Part shown: positions 26,653-35,389 of the stretch, piece after piece
How the letters are laid out: each line of letters starts with the position of its first letter
Numbering within the stretch: position 1 is the stretch's first letter
NCBI RefSeq assembly: GCF_009676955.1
Contig: NZ_CP045696.1
Location: 434,001 to 498,000 of the forward strand
DNA from: Sodaliphilus pleomorphus
Lineage (GTDB): Bacteria > Bacteroidota > Bacteroidia > Bacteroidales > Muribaculaceae
Direction: 5' to 3'
Length of the DNA: 64,000 nucleotides
The notes under the pieces: generated by a model
What the model was told of the DNA's origin: nothing
What the model saw: only the letters and a program-made list of their open reading frames with translations
Database searches by the model: none
Program-made: the position numbers and the translations under genes

Positions 26653-26715
26653 TCAGTGAGTTGCCCAGTGGGCGCGGTTGTAGGCAGGGGTGAATACGGT
26701 CAACGTTTTATTCAT
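26653..26715 (-). pseudogene. Stub of a GT2 gene start (20 codons)
   Basis: Reads MNKTLTVFTPAYNRAH then WATH and a stop. The first 16 residues duplicate the start of the GT2 at 24415, and the nucleotide match is 40 of 41 bp. After the match the sequence becomes the low-GC block. It is what remains of a resident GT2 whose body was separated or replaced by insertion. It is not expected to be functional. Confidence 0.85.
26669..26709. repeat. 41-bp direct repeat, copy 2
   Basis: Matches 24371-24411 with one mismatch (t for g). Together the copies bracket 2.26 kb of low-GC DNA containing two complete GT2 genes. Confidence 0.9.
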
Positions 26716-26742
26716 CTCAAAGATATCTAAATATAAAAAGAA

Positions 26743-27894
26743 CTAACTGATTAAATACATCAAGTAGGTAAAACCATAGAAGAGCAGGAGTATGAGAGCC
26801 GTCTTGCGATCCTGGTCGGGCCAAATGTTGAAGCGCAACAGTGGATAAGCAATGACGAGGGGATACATGAACCACGACAAATAGGCAAAGCGGTTGGAAA
26901 ACGCAGCCCTGATGACGAGGATCCAGAATGCGTTGGCAAGAATGTAGGTAATGGCGATGATGTTGAAAGCCCGGTCGTTGAAGTTGCGTTTCACCGTGAG
27001 GTACCAGGTGAAGAGTACTGGCATGGCGCTGTAGAGCAAGAAATCCCAGCGGAATCCCGTGTGAGAGAACTGGGCCATGTCCTTAGCATTATTTTGCCCT
27101 TGGAAGTAAGAGGTCATGCGGTCGTCAAAGCCCAGGCTGGCAAAGAAGTCGCCCACGCGGTTGCCCACGAGGAGTGACAAGAAGATAGAGGCTATCCAGA
27201 AGTAGATGGCCTGCTTGGGGTGCCTGATGATGAACACCGCAGCCCACAGCGCGGCAATGGGCAAGGCTGTGGAGCGGTGAATGGCAATGGCCACGAGCGA
27301 GAGCAGCAGGCCGGCATAGCGCTCGGGCTTGGTGCCGTCCGCCGCCAGGGCAATGGCCACAAGCACCACACTGCAGGCCACACCGTTGCGAATGCCGTTG
27401 ACGCCATAGGAGTAGGTAGAAAACGAGCCGATAAAGAAGAGCATGGCCAGCCAAGTGTTGTTGGGGAACAGGCGCCAGCAGCACAGCAGCATGAGGCCGT
27501 AGTAGAGAAGGTCGGTGACGAGGAAAAACGCGTGCACGTCGCCACTGCCCGTAGCAAAGGCAAACATGATGCGCGTCCACAGCCACTCGCCGCCCGTGCT
27601 TGTCGTCGATGGCGTGGCAGTGCCATTCTGCATGAGGTTGAAGGAGTGCGCGTACATGTAGGTGTCGCCAAAGTAGCTCTCGTTGGGCCGCAGGCCCATG
27701 AAAAGGATGATGATGACCGTGACGACGATGGTGGGCACTGGCAACGAGGGCTTGCTGTAGAGCAGGGAGTTGCCCGTCGACGAGACCAGGCGGAAGGCCG
27801 TGAGCAGGCAAAGCACCAGCACCGTGTTGTAGAATATAGTGCCATAGGCCGCGCCTGGGATGGAGCTGAAAAAGTGTAGTATGCTCTCTATCAT
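26743..27894 (-). CDS. EpsG-like polysaccharide polymerase/ligase (Wzy-type)
   Basis: A 383-aa integral membrane protein with about ten hydrophobic segments. The region GLRPNESYFGDTYMYAHSF near residue 75 matches the EpsG family, in which a G-x-D-x-x-x-Y motif precedes a large loop. EpsG/Wzy proteins join lipid-linked repeat units in the periplasm. It is GC-rich like the core genome, so it predates the low-GC insertion next to it. The flippase expected for this pathway is not in this operon; one (partial) lies at the end of the window in another cluster. Confidence 0.85.
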   Translation of the reverse strand: MIESILHFFSSIPGAAYGTIFYNTVLVLCLLTAFRLVSSTGNSLLYSKPSLPVPTIVVTVIIILFMGLRPNESYFGDTYMYAHSFNLMQNGTATPSTTSTGGEWLWTRIMFAFATGSGDVHAFFLVTDLLYYGLMLLCCWRLFPNNTWLAMLFFIGSFSTYSYGVNGIRNGVACSVVLVAIALAADGTKPERYAGLLLSLVAIAIHRSTALPIAALWAAVFIIRHPKQAIYFWIASIFLSLLVGNRVGDFFASLGFDDRMTSYFQGQNNAKDMAQFSHTGFRWDFLLYSAMPVLFTWYLTVKRNFNDRAFNIIAITYILANAFWILVIRAAFSNRFAYLSWFMYPLVIAYPLLRFNIWPDQDRKTALILLLFYGFTYLMYLIS

Positions 27895-27949
27895 ATCATG
27901 ATGGGGAAATCAAGTGAGAATATATGTATACGGGGGGCACCGAGCGGCA

Positions 27950-29200
27950 TCAGTCGCGCCCGAAGATGTCGCGGGTGTACACCTTGTTGTGCACATCGTC
28001 GAGGCAAGGGTCGTAGCGGTTGGCCACAATCACGGCGCTCTCCTGCTTGAAGCGGTCGAGGTCGTTGACGACGCTGCTGCCAAAGAAAGTGCTGCCGTCG
28101 GGCAGTGTGGGCTCATAGATGATGACCTGGGCACCCTTGGCCTTGATGCGCTTCATGATGCCCTGGATGCTCGACTGGCGGAAGTTGTCGCTGTAGGCCT
28201 TCATGGTGAGGCGGTACACGCCTATCACCACCTTGTGCTCCTCGCTGGGATTGTACTGGCCGTGGCTGTAGTAGTCGTAGTAGCCCGACTTGCCGAGCAC
28301 CCTGTCGGCAATAAAGTCCTTGCGGGTGCGGTTGCTGTCGACGATGGCCTGGATGAGATTTTCGGGCACATCGGCATAGTTGGCCAGCAGTTGCTTGGTG
28401 TCCTTGGGCAGGCAGTAGCCGCCGTAGCCGAACGAGGGGTTGTTGTAGTGGGTGCCGATGCGCGGGTCGAGACACACACCATTGATGATGGCCTTGGTGT
28501 CGAGCCCCTTCATCTCGGCATAGGTGTCGAGCTCGTTGAAGTAGCTCACGCGCAGGGCCAAGTAGGTATTGGCAAAGAGCTTCACGGCCTCGGCCTCGGT
28601 GAAGCCCATGATGAGCGTGTCGATATTCTGCTTGATGGCGCCCTGCTGCAGGCATGCGGCAAAGGTGCGCGCCACCTCGACCAGACGCGCGCTGGCAGTG
28701 TCGGTGCCCACGATGATGCGGCTGGGATAAAGATTGTCGTAGAGCGCCCTGCCCTCGCGCAGAAACTCGGGAGAGAAGAGAATGTTGGGCGTGTGCTTCG
28801 ACTTGCGTATGTGCTCGGTGTAGCCCACCGGGATGGTCGACTTGATGACCATGACGGCGCTGGGGTTGACGCTCATCACGAGGTCGATCACCGCCTCGAC
28901 GGCACTCGTGTCGAAGAAGTTCTTCTGCGAGTCGTAGTTGGTGGGGGCGGCAATCACCACGATGTCGGCCTGGGCATAGGCAGCCCGTCCGTCGAGAGTG
29001 GCGTGCAGGTCGAGCTGCTTGTGAGCCAGGTAGTCTTCGATTTCCTTGTCGACGATGGGCGACTTGCGGTTGTTGATCATCTCCACTTTTTCGGGGATGA
29101 TGTCGACAGCCTCCACGTGATGGTACTGGCTGAGCAGCGTGGCCATGCTCAAGCCCACATAGCCTGTGCCGGCAACGGCAAACCTGATATTATCGTTCAT
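27950..29200 (-). CDS. UDP-glucose 6-dehydrogenase (nucleotide-sugar dehydrogenase)
   Basis: A 416-aa enzyme oxidising UDP-hexose to UDP-uronate with NAD. An N-terminal Rossmann motif ([13 protein letters not shown], ~8-20) is followed by the middle domain with EFLREG, then the catalytic Cys at C263 ([14 protein letters not shown]). The C-terminal UDP-binding domain follows. UDP-glucose is the probable substrate, with UDP-ManNAc an alternative. The start at 29200 (MNDNIRF) begins the Rossmann strand. First gene of the operon. Its product, UDP-GlcA, would also feed the epimerase-led operon at 42 kb. Confidence 0.93.
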   Translation of the reverse strand: MNDNIRFAVAGTGYVGLSMATLLSQYHHVEAVDIIPEKVEMINNRKSPIVDKEIEDYLAHKQLDLHATLDGRAAYAQADIVVIAAPTNYDSQKNFFDTSAVEAVIDLVMSVNPSAVMVIKSTIPVGYTEHIRKSKHTPNILFSPEFLREGRALYDNLYPSRIIVGTDTASARLVEVARTFAACLQQGAIKQNIDTLIMGFTEAEAVKLFANTYLALRVSYFNELDTYAEMKGLDTKAIINGVCLDPRIGTHYNNPSFGYGGYCLPKDTKQLLANYADVPENLIQAIVDSNRTRKDFIADRVLGKSGYYDYYSHGQYNPSEEHKVVIGVYRLTMKAYSDNFRQSSIQGIMKRIKAKGAQVIIYEPTLPDGSTFFGSSVVNDLDRFKQESAVIVANRYDPCLDDVHNKVYTRDIFGRD

Positions 29201-29789
29201 TGAAACAATTGTGTGGCATGCAGCAAGCTGCATGCATGTGTTGTAAAACCTAAGAAAAAGATCATTGCATTGTGACATTGAGGCTGTTGCCTGCGTGTAT
29301 CACCGCGTGTGTGGGTGCAGAGCGCTTGACTTGCTGCAACGGGGCAACAACGGGGGGTCACCTTCTCCTGAGGGGGAAGGCGTGAAACCTTGTTGCAGCG
29401 CGTCGCCACAATGATGGCACAGAGCACTATCGCAGCAACTCATAAAACCCTCATCACATGCAACTATGTAGCTATCACTTATATGATTATTATTCATACC
29501 AATAAGCTGTGCAAAATTACACATTTCGCTGCTAATGCACAACTTTTTGGGCATTTATAACTTGCATTTCACGCTATTCAGGGGGCACCGGGAGCCAATG
29601 GGGCGAGACAGCGTCAAGCATCTTTCAGGCCTGAGAAGGGAGAGCGGCGGCAATGGGCGGGCCGCAGCTCCAGGAAGCAGCCACCCTGCAATAGCACAAA
29701 GAGAGAGAGAGGAGGTGCACAACGATGAGTTGTGCCCTCCCCCCTCTTGACTATGTTGTGGCTGCATCGCGCTGGCAGCGCGGTGGAAC
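29201..29789 (-). promoter_or_regulatory. Intergenic region and ~300-nt structured leader of the polysaccharide operon
   Basis: No convincing gene. Downstream of the promoter at 29512-29542 the minus-strand leader is ~300 nt long, unusual here. It can form several hairpins, the last an 8-bp stem (29216-29223 with 29228-29235) 15 nt before the ATG. A Cys-rich short reading frame in the leader lacks coding character. Bases 29543-29789 (upstream of the promoter, 3' of serA) contain only a GA-rich tract near 29698-29715. Long leaders of Bacteroidales capsule operons are often antitermination-controlled; no UpxY gene is in the window. Confidence 0.5.
29512..29542 (-). promoter_or_regulatory. Promoter of the 29-18 kb polysaccharide operon
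   Basis: Minus-strand TAATTTTG (-7) complement at 29512-29519 and TTG (-33) complement at 29540-29542, spaced 20 bp. Confidence 0.75.
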
Positions 29790-30707
29790 TTACTTGTTGA
29801 CCTGGAACCTGTTGGTGCCATCCTTGAGGAAGGCAACTACCTGGTGGGCAGCGGCGAGGCCGGCATTGATGTTGGCCTCGGCAGTTTGAGCACCCATCTT
29901 CTTAGGCGTGAAGAACACGCGGTCGCCATACTTCTCCACGAGTTGGTCGGCGATGTCGGGTTTCACGTCGGCCACATAGCGCAGGTCGTCGCGGTCGGCA
30001 AGAGCCTGGTCAAGGCTTTGCTCGTCGATGACCTCCTTGCGGGCTGCATTCACGAGCACGCCATCGTGGGGCATGAGCTCGAAGAGCTCCTTGCCAACCG
30101 AGTGGCGGGTTTCGTCGGTAGCCGGGATGTGGAGACTCACATACTGGTTGTTGCGATACAGCTCCTTGAGGTCGTGCACAGGCGTGACACCGTCGGCAAT
30201 CATCTTCTCGTCGCTCACCCATGGGTCGAGGGCACTCACCTTCATGTCGAAGCCCTTGGCAATGCGAGCCACGTTGCGTCCCACCTGGCCGTAGGCATGA
30301 ATGCCCAGGGTCTTGTCCTTGAGCTCGGTGCCACTCTTGCCATTGTAGCGGTTGCGAATGAGGGTGACGAGCATGCCAAACACCAGTTCGGCCACGGCAT
30401 TGCTGTTCTGGCCAGGGGTGTTCATCACGCACAGGCCGTGCTGTGTGGCCTGGGCCAGGTCGATGTTGTCGTAGCCGGCACCGGCGCGCACCACCACCTT
30501 GAGCTGGGGAGCGGCGTCCATGACCTGCTTGTCGACGATATCGCTGCGCACGATGAGGCCTGCGCAATCCTTGATGGCGGCTATCATGTCGTCTTTGGTG
30601 CCTTTCTCCACGAGCACGAGCTCGTGACCGGCGTCTTCAAGCACTTTCTTGATGCCCTCGACTGCGGCGGGGGCAAAGGGCTTGCTGGTTGCAACTAATA
30701 TTTTCAT
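29790..30707 (-). CDS. serA: D-3-phosphoglycerate dehydrogenase, short lysine type
   Basis: First committed step of serine synthesis (3-phosphoglycerate to 3-phosphohydroxypyruvate). The 305-aa protein has the D-2-hydroxyacid dehydrogenase fold with a nucleotide motif (IHAYGQVGRNVA), VVVRAGAGYDNID and MNTPGQNSNAVAE. There is no C-terminal ACT domain, so the usual serine feedback site is missing. The segment TPKKMGAQTAEA has Lys where the catalytic His of most homologues sits, the type III-K form known in Bacteroides and Entamoeba. serC lies 66 bp upstream on the same strand; the two form an operon from the promoter at 31923. Confidence 0.94.
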   Translation of the reverse strand: MKILVATSKPFAPAAVEGIKKVLEDAGHELVLVEKGTKDDMIAAIKDCAGLIVRSDIVDKQVMDAAPQLKVVVRAGAGYDNIDLAQATQHGLCVMNTPGQNSNAVAELVFGMLVTLIRNRYNGKSGTELKDKTLGIHAYGQVGRNVARIAKGFDMKVSALDPWVSDEKMIADGVTPVHDLKELYRNNQYVSLHIPATDETRHSVGKELFELMPHDGVLVNAARKEVIDEQSLDQALADRDDLRYVADVKPDIADQLVEKYGDRVFFTPKKMGAQTAEANINAGLAAAHQVVAFLKDGTNRFQVNK

Positions 30708-30773
30708 AGTAGGATAATCGTTTTAAAGAAAAATAAAATATATAATGTGAACTACTCAGGCAGGAATGCGAGA

Positions 30774-31841
30774 TCAATGCTTGTTCTCAAATTCCTTCAT
30801 GGCCTGGGTGAGCACCTTCACGCTGTCGAGAGGCAGGGCATTGTAGAGCGATGCACGGAAGCCGCCCACGCTGCGGTGACCCTTGATGCCAACGATGCCC
30901 TTGGTGGCGGCGAAGTCGAGGAAGTCTTTCTCGAGGCCGGCATACTCGGGCTTCATGACGAAGCACACGTTCATGATCGAGCGCGACTCGGGCTTGACTG
31001 TGCCCACAAACATCTTGCTCTCGTCGATGGCGTCGTAGAGCACGCGAGCCTTCTCCTCGTCGATCTCCTGGAGCTTCTTCACGCCGCCCAGCTCTTTGTA
31101 CCACTTGAGTGTCTGCAGAGCGCTGTAGATGGGGAGCACCGGAGGCGTGTTGAACATGCTGCCCTTCTTGACGTGAGTCTCATAGTTGAGCATGGTGGGA
31201 ATGGCACGGGGTGCCTGGCCCAGGACATCGGTCTTGACGATGACAAAGGTGACGCCTGCAGGAGCCAGGTTCTTCTGAGCTCCGCCGTAGATGAGGTCAT
31301 ACTTGGAAACGTCGACCGGACGCGAGAAGATGTCGCTCGACATGTCGGCAACCATGCGCACGGGCACATCGGGATCCTCGCGCAGCTCGGTGCCGTAGAT
31401 GGTGTTGTTGGTAGTGATGTGGAGGTAGTCAAGGTCGGTAGGCACGTTGTCGAGCTTGGGATAGTACACATACTTGTCGTCCTCGCTGCTGGCCACGATC
31501 TCGACGTCGCCAAAGAGCTTGGCCTCCTTGATGGCCTTGTGGGCCCAAGTACCCGAATCAACATAGCCGGCTTTAGTTTTCAAGAGGTTGTAAGGCACCA
31601 TGCAGAACTGCAAGCTGGCACCGCCGCCCAAGAAGAGCACCTCATAACCCTCGGGGATGTCGAGAAGTTCCTTGAACAGGGCTTGAGCCTCGTCCATGAC
31701 AGCCTGGAACTCCTTGCTGCGATGGGAAATCTCGAGCACAGAAAGGCCGGTACCGGCAAAATCACGAATTGCATCAATCGTATGGTCAATAGTGTATTGA
31801 CTCATGATTGAAGGACCTGCATAGAAATTGTGTTTCTTCAT
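30774..31841 (-). CDS. serC: Phosphoserine aminotransferase
   Basis: A 355-aa PLP enzyme making phosphoserine from 3-phosphohydroxypyruvate and glutamate. It begins [12 protein letters not shown], the standard SerC start. It has [16 protein letters not shown] (cofactor phosphate region), [14 protein letters not shown] and the Schiff-base Lys in [12 protein letters not shown]. It ends with [15 protein letters not shown]. First gene of the serCA operon, with a clear promoter and an ~75-nt leader. No phosphoserine phosphatase is nearby. Confidence 0.96.
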   Translation of the reverse strand: MKKHNFYAGPSIMSQYTIDHTIDAIRDFAGTGLSVLEISHRSKEFQAVMDEAQALFKELLDIPEGYEVLFLGGGASLQFCMVPYNLLKTKAGYVDSGTWAHKAIKEAKLFGDVEIVASSEDDKYVYYPKLDNVPTDLDYLHITTNNTIYGTELREDPDVPVRMVADMSSDIFSRPVDVSKYDLIYGGAQKNLAPAGVTFVIVKTDVLGQAPRAIPTMLNYETHVKKGSMFNTPPVLPIYSALQTLKWYKELGGVKKLQEIDEEKARVLYDAIDESKMFVGTVKPESRSIMNVCFVMKPEYAGLEKDFLDFAATKGIVGIKGHRSVGGFRASLYNALPLDSVKVLTQAMKEFENKH

Positions 31842-31922
31842 AACTTATACATTAATATTATTAGTTTAAAACAGTTGGTTTTTATCTCTCAGGGTTGAAA
31901 TCGTACAGGAAGATTTCATTTA

Positions 31923-31952
31923 CAAATGTAGCGTTTTTTCCCAAGAAATCAA
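31923..31952 (-). promoter_or_regulatory. Promoter of serC-serA
   Basis: Minus-strand TACATTTG (-7) complement at 31923-31930 and TTG (-33) complement at 31950-31952, spaced 19 bp. Bases 31953-32210, between this and the gdhA promoter, show no gene or other signal. Confidence 0.8.
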
Positions 31953-32210
31953 TCGTTTCGGGCAAAAATGTTTGCGCCTGGAGAGGCAACAAACTGGCTT
32001 AATGCAACTTAATTTGGCCACTTGCCGACACGATGCCACGCAACTGGCCCTTGTTGCAAGCCGCGTGAAAGCCACCGGGGGCCGAACGGGCACAAATTGC
32101 CAATCCATAATTAGTGTTAAAAATAACATTTTGCTAAGAAAGATTAGTATCGAGCACATTTTTTAGGTAAAAAAAACTCGATTTCTTATGGTGATTTCCA
32201 AATTTTGCTA

Positions 32211-32218
32211 TATATTTG
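32211..32218 (+). promoter_or_regulatory. -7 element of gdhA
   Basis: TATATTTG, a full TAnnTTTG match, about 95 bp before the gdhA ATG. No clear -33 box at the usual distance. Confidence 0.6.
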
Positions 32219-32313
32219 TCACGTCGTTAAGATAAACCTTGGCGGCGCAACGAGAGAAAAAAGAAAAATGAGAGACAATTAATCTATACAACCAACTTAA
32301 ACAAAATTCTATC

Positions 32314-33654
32314 ATGAACGTAGAAAAAATTATGGCCGATCTCGAGGCTAAGCACCCCGGCGAAAAAGAGTACTTACAAGCAGTGCGTGAAGTGTTGATC
32401 ACCGTTCAAGACGAGTACAACAAGCACCCTGAGTTTGAAAAGGCAAAAATCATGGAGCGCATGGTTGAGCCCGACCGCATTTTCACCTTCCGTGTGACTT
32501 GGGTCGACGACAAGGGCGAGGTGCAGACCAACCTGGGCTACCGCGTGCAGTTCAACAACGCCATTGGCCCCTACAAGGGCGGTCTTCGTTTCCATGCTTC
32601 GGTCAACCTGTCGATCCTCAAGTTCCTGGGCTTTGAGCAAACCTTCAAGAATGCCCTCACCACGCTGCCCATGGGCGGCGGCAAGGGCGGCAGCGACTTC
32701 TCGCCCCGCGGCAAGAGCGATGCCGAGATCATGCGTTTCTGCCAGGCCTTCATGCTTGAGCTGTGGCGCCACATAGGCCCCGACATGGACATCCCAGCCG
32801 GCGACATCGGCGTGGGCGGCCGCGAGGTAGGCTACCTATTTGGAATGTATAAGAAACTCACCCGTGAGCACACGGGCACCATCACTGGCAAGGGCTTTGA
32901 GTTCGGCGGCAGCCGCATCCGTCCCGAGGCCACTGGATATGGCGCATGCTACTATGTAGAGAACATGCTCAAGACCCTGGGCACCGACTTCAAGGGCAAG
33001 ACGGTTGCAGTGTCGGGCTTCGGCAACGTGGCATGGGGCGTGGTAGAGAAAGCCACCCAGCTTGGCGCCAAGGTTGTGACCATCAGCGGTCCCGACGGCT
33101 ACATTTATGATCCCGACGGCATCAACACCCCCGAGAAGTTCCAGGCCATGCTCGACCTGCGCGCTTCGGGCAACGACGTGTGCGCTCCCTATGTGGAGAA
33201 ATTCCCCAACGCCAAGTTCTATGCCGGCAAGAAGCCTTGGGAGCAGAAGGTAGACATCTGCATGCCTTGCGCTACTCAGAACGAGGTCGCTCTCGAGGAT
33301 GCCAAGAAGATGAAGGAAAACAACATTCTGCTCATCGCCGAGGTTTCCAACATGGGTTGCCAGGCTGCTGCCATCGACTACTTCATCGAGAACAAGATGG
33401 TGTATGCTCCAGGCAAGGCTGTGAACGCTGGCGGCGTTGCAACTTCGGGTCTCGAGATGACTCAGAACGCCGAGCACATCTACTGGACTGCCGAGGAAGT
33501 CGACAAGAACCTGCACAACATCATGAACGACATCTATGAGCAATGTGTGAAATACGGCAAGGAAGCCGACGGCTACATGAACTACATGAAGGGCGCCAAC
33601 ATTGCCGGCTTCATGAAGGTTGCTCACGCTATGATGGGTCAAGGCATCATCTAA
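32314..33654 (+). CDS. gdhA: NADP-specific glutamate dehydrogenase
   Basis: A 446-aa hexameric-type GDH that assimilates ammonium into glutamate from 2-oxoglutarate. Visible: GPYKGGLRFH, then LPMGGGKGGSDF with the catalytic Lys, PAGDIGVGGREVGYL, and the NAD(P)-binding SGFGNVAWG. Length and order match bacterial GdhA of family I. It is divergent from serCA, which also consumes glutamate; the ~470-bp intergenic region holds both promoters. A terminator follows. Confidence 0.97.
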   Translation: MNVEKIMADLEAKHPGEKEYLQAVREVLITVQDEYNKHPEFEKAKIMERMVEPDRIFTFRVTWVDDKGEVQTNLGYRVQFNNAIGPYKGGLRFHASVNLSILKFLGFEQTFKNALTTLPMGGGKGGSDFSPRGKSDAEIMRFCQAFMLELWRHIGPDMDIPAGDIGVGGREVGYLFGMYKKLTREHTGTITGKGFEFGGSRIRPEATGYGACYYVENMLKTLGTDFKGKTVAVSGFGNVAWGVVEKATQLGAKVVTISGPDGYIYDPDGINTPEKFQAMLDLRASGNDVCAPYVEKFPNAKFYAGKKPWEQKVDICMPCATQNEVALEDAKKMKENNILLIAEVSNMGCQAAAIDYFIENKMVYAPGKAVNAGGVATSGLEMTQNAEHIYWTAEEVDKNLHNIMNDIYEQCVKYGKEADGYMNYMKGANIAGFMKVAHAMMGQGII

Positions 33655-33731
33655 TCTAACCTTCGCATATTCTGTTATTTCAACAGCATAGAGACATATG
33701 CGTTATTGATTGCTTAACTATCATAAACCGG

Positions 33732-33771
33732 AATGCTGCCCTCCTGACAAAAAAGGACGGCAGCATTTTTT
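33732..33771 (+). terminator. Terminator of gdhA
   Basis: Stem 33732-33740 with 33759-33767 (9 bp, extended by an inner TCCT/AGGA pairing), then a T-run. Confidence 0.85.
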
Positions 33772-33841
33772 CTTATTGCCCGCAAGGGGATTCCACTTAA
33801 AATTTGTACATTTGGCAACAAAAAAAATCATCATTTCGCAC

Positions 33842-35296
33842 ATGAAGAGAACAATACTACTGTTGCTTGTGCTGTGGGCAGGGCTGACGACAATTACAGC
33901 CGTGGCTGCAACCAGCCACCGACTGTGCTTCAATGAAGGGCGATTCAAGATAGCCCAGTTTACCGACCTGCACTGGGACGCCAACTCGAAGAACAATGCT
34001 CAGAACCGGGCCAACATTCTTGCTGTGGTGCAGATGGAACACCCCGACTTGTGCGTGCTCACGGGCGACGTGGTCACCGAGCGCCCCAGCGTCGAGGGCT
34101 GGCATGAGGTAATAGCCCTCTTTGAGCAAACGCGCACCCCCTATGTCGTGCTCATGGGCAACCACGATGCCGAGAAGCTGACTGTAGACTCCATCTACGC
34201 GCTGCTCGAAGCCTCGCCGTGGCATGTGGGCCAGCGCGGGCCGGCGGGCATCACGGGAGCAGGCAACTGCGTGCTGCCCGTGTATGGCAGCGGCGCGGGC
34301 AGCGAGGCCGAGGCGCTGCTCTACTGCCTCGACTCCAACGACTACCCTGCCACGACGCGCCTGGGGCACTACGACTGGATACACTTTGACCAGATTGCAT
34401 GGTATCGCGAGCAGAGCCGGCACTACACGCAGGCTCACGGCGGCAAACCGCTGCCAGCACTCATGTTCTTTCACATCCCGCTACCCGAGTTTGAGCTGTT
34501 GAGCAACGACGATGCCACCTGCGGCCACCAGCTTGAGGGGGTGGCTTGCTCCAAAGTGAACAGCGGCATGCTGGCCTCGATCATCGACGAGGGCGACGTG
34601 ATGGGTGTGTTTTGCGGCCATGACCACGACAACGACTGTATAGGCCAGTTCCTTGACATCGCCTTGGCCTATGGCCGGGTGAGCGGTCTCGATGCCTACG
34701 GCCAGCTGCAGCGCGGGGCGCGCATCATCGAGTTGCACGAGGGCCAGCGCAAGTTTGACAGCTGGATCGCCACCCCCCAGGGCCGTGAGGCGATATACTA
34801 CTACCCATCGGGCATCAACTCGGAGCAGGAACGGTTGAGCGTGTACAGCCCTGCAGTGGCGGCTAACGGCTTGGTTCCGGGAGTGAGCTACACCTACCGC
34901 GAGGGAATGTTTAAATCGTGCAACGATCTGAGCAACGGCACTGTGAAGGCGAAGGGCACGATGAGCAACTTCTCGATTGCCGATGCTCCGGCCAAGGACC
35001 ACTTCGGCTATGAGTACACTGGCTACATCGATGTACCCGAGAGAGGCGTGTACAATTTCTATCTCTACAGCGACGACGGGTCGCGACTTTACATCGACGG
35101 CAAACTGGTGGTCGACAACGACGGCTCGCACAGCGCTGAGCGCAAGGGCGGCCACATTGCTCTCGAGCAGGGCATGCATGCCATAGTGCTCCAGTACTTT
35201 GAGGACTACATGGGCCAGAGCCTGCAAGTGAGGGTATCGGCTCGCAACATGCCCGAGCAAGACGTGCCCAGCAGCATGCTCTTTCACAAGCAGTGA
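33842..35296 (+). CDS. Secreted calcineurin-like phosphoesterase with C-terminal PA14-like domain
   Basis: A 484-aa protein with a signal peptide (~1-22) and a metallophosphoesterase domain. Metal motifs: QFTDLHWD, LTGDVV, LMGNHD, and GHDHDND. A second domain (~375-478) looks PA14-like, with YEYTGYIDVPERGVYNFYLY and SDDGSRLYIDGKLVVDND. PA14 domains often bind carbohydrate, so a periplasmic or surface phosphoesterase acting on glycan-linked phosphate is possible. The ATG at 33842 begins the signal peptide. It may share a transcript with the peptidase 93 bp downstream. Confidence 0.85.
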   Translation: MKRTILLLLVLWAGLTTITAVAATSHRLCFNEGRFKIAQFTDLHWDANSKNNAQNRANILAVVQMEHPDLCVLTGDVVTERPSVEGWHEVIALFEQTRTPYVVLMGNHDAEKLTVDSIYALLEASPWHVGQRGPAGITGAGNCVLPVYGSGAGSEAEALLYCLDSNDYPATTRLGHYDWIHFDQIAWYREQSRHYTQAHGGKPLPALMFFHIPLPEFELLSNDDATCGHQLEGVACSKVNSGMLASIIDEGDVMGVFCGHDHDNDCIGQFLDIALAYGRVSGLDAYGQLQRGARIIELHEGQRKFDSWIATPQGREAIYYYPSGINSEQERLSVYSPAVAANGLVPGVSYTYREGMFKSCNDLSNGTVKAKGTMSNFSIADAPAKDHFGYEYTGYIDVPERGVYNFYLYSDDGSRLYIDGKLVVDNDGSHSAERKGGHIALEQGMHAIVLQYFEDYMGQSLQVRVSARNMPEQDVPSSMLFHKQ

Positions 35297-35389
35297 TACT
35301 GGAGCGCGGTGACACGGGCAGTTGCACCTGGCCTGGCAGTGACCGAATCGGTATAAACTATAATCGTATAATCCTTTTTTAAACCCAAC

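Noticed and set aside
29300..29554. Cys-rich 84-codon frame in the polysaccharide leader (ACDEGFMSCC..CHHCGDA).
   Set aside because: It begins upstream of the promoter -7 box, has no family and unusual codon use; more likely untranslated leader.
29698..29715. GA-dinucleotide tract.
   Set aside because: Short low-complexity stretch with no associated gene or phase-variable reading frame.
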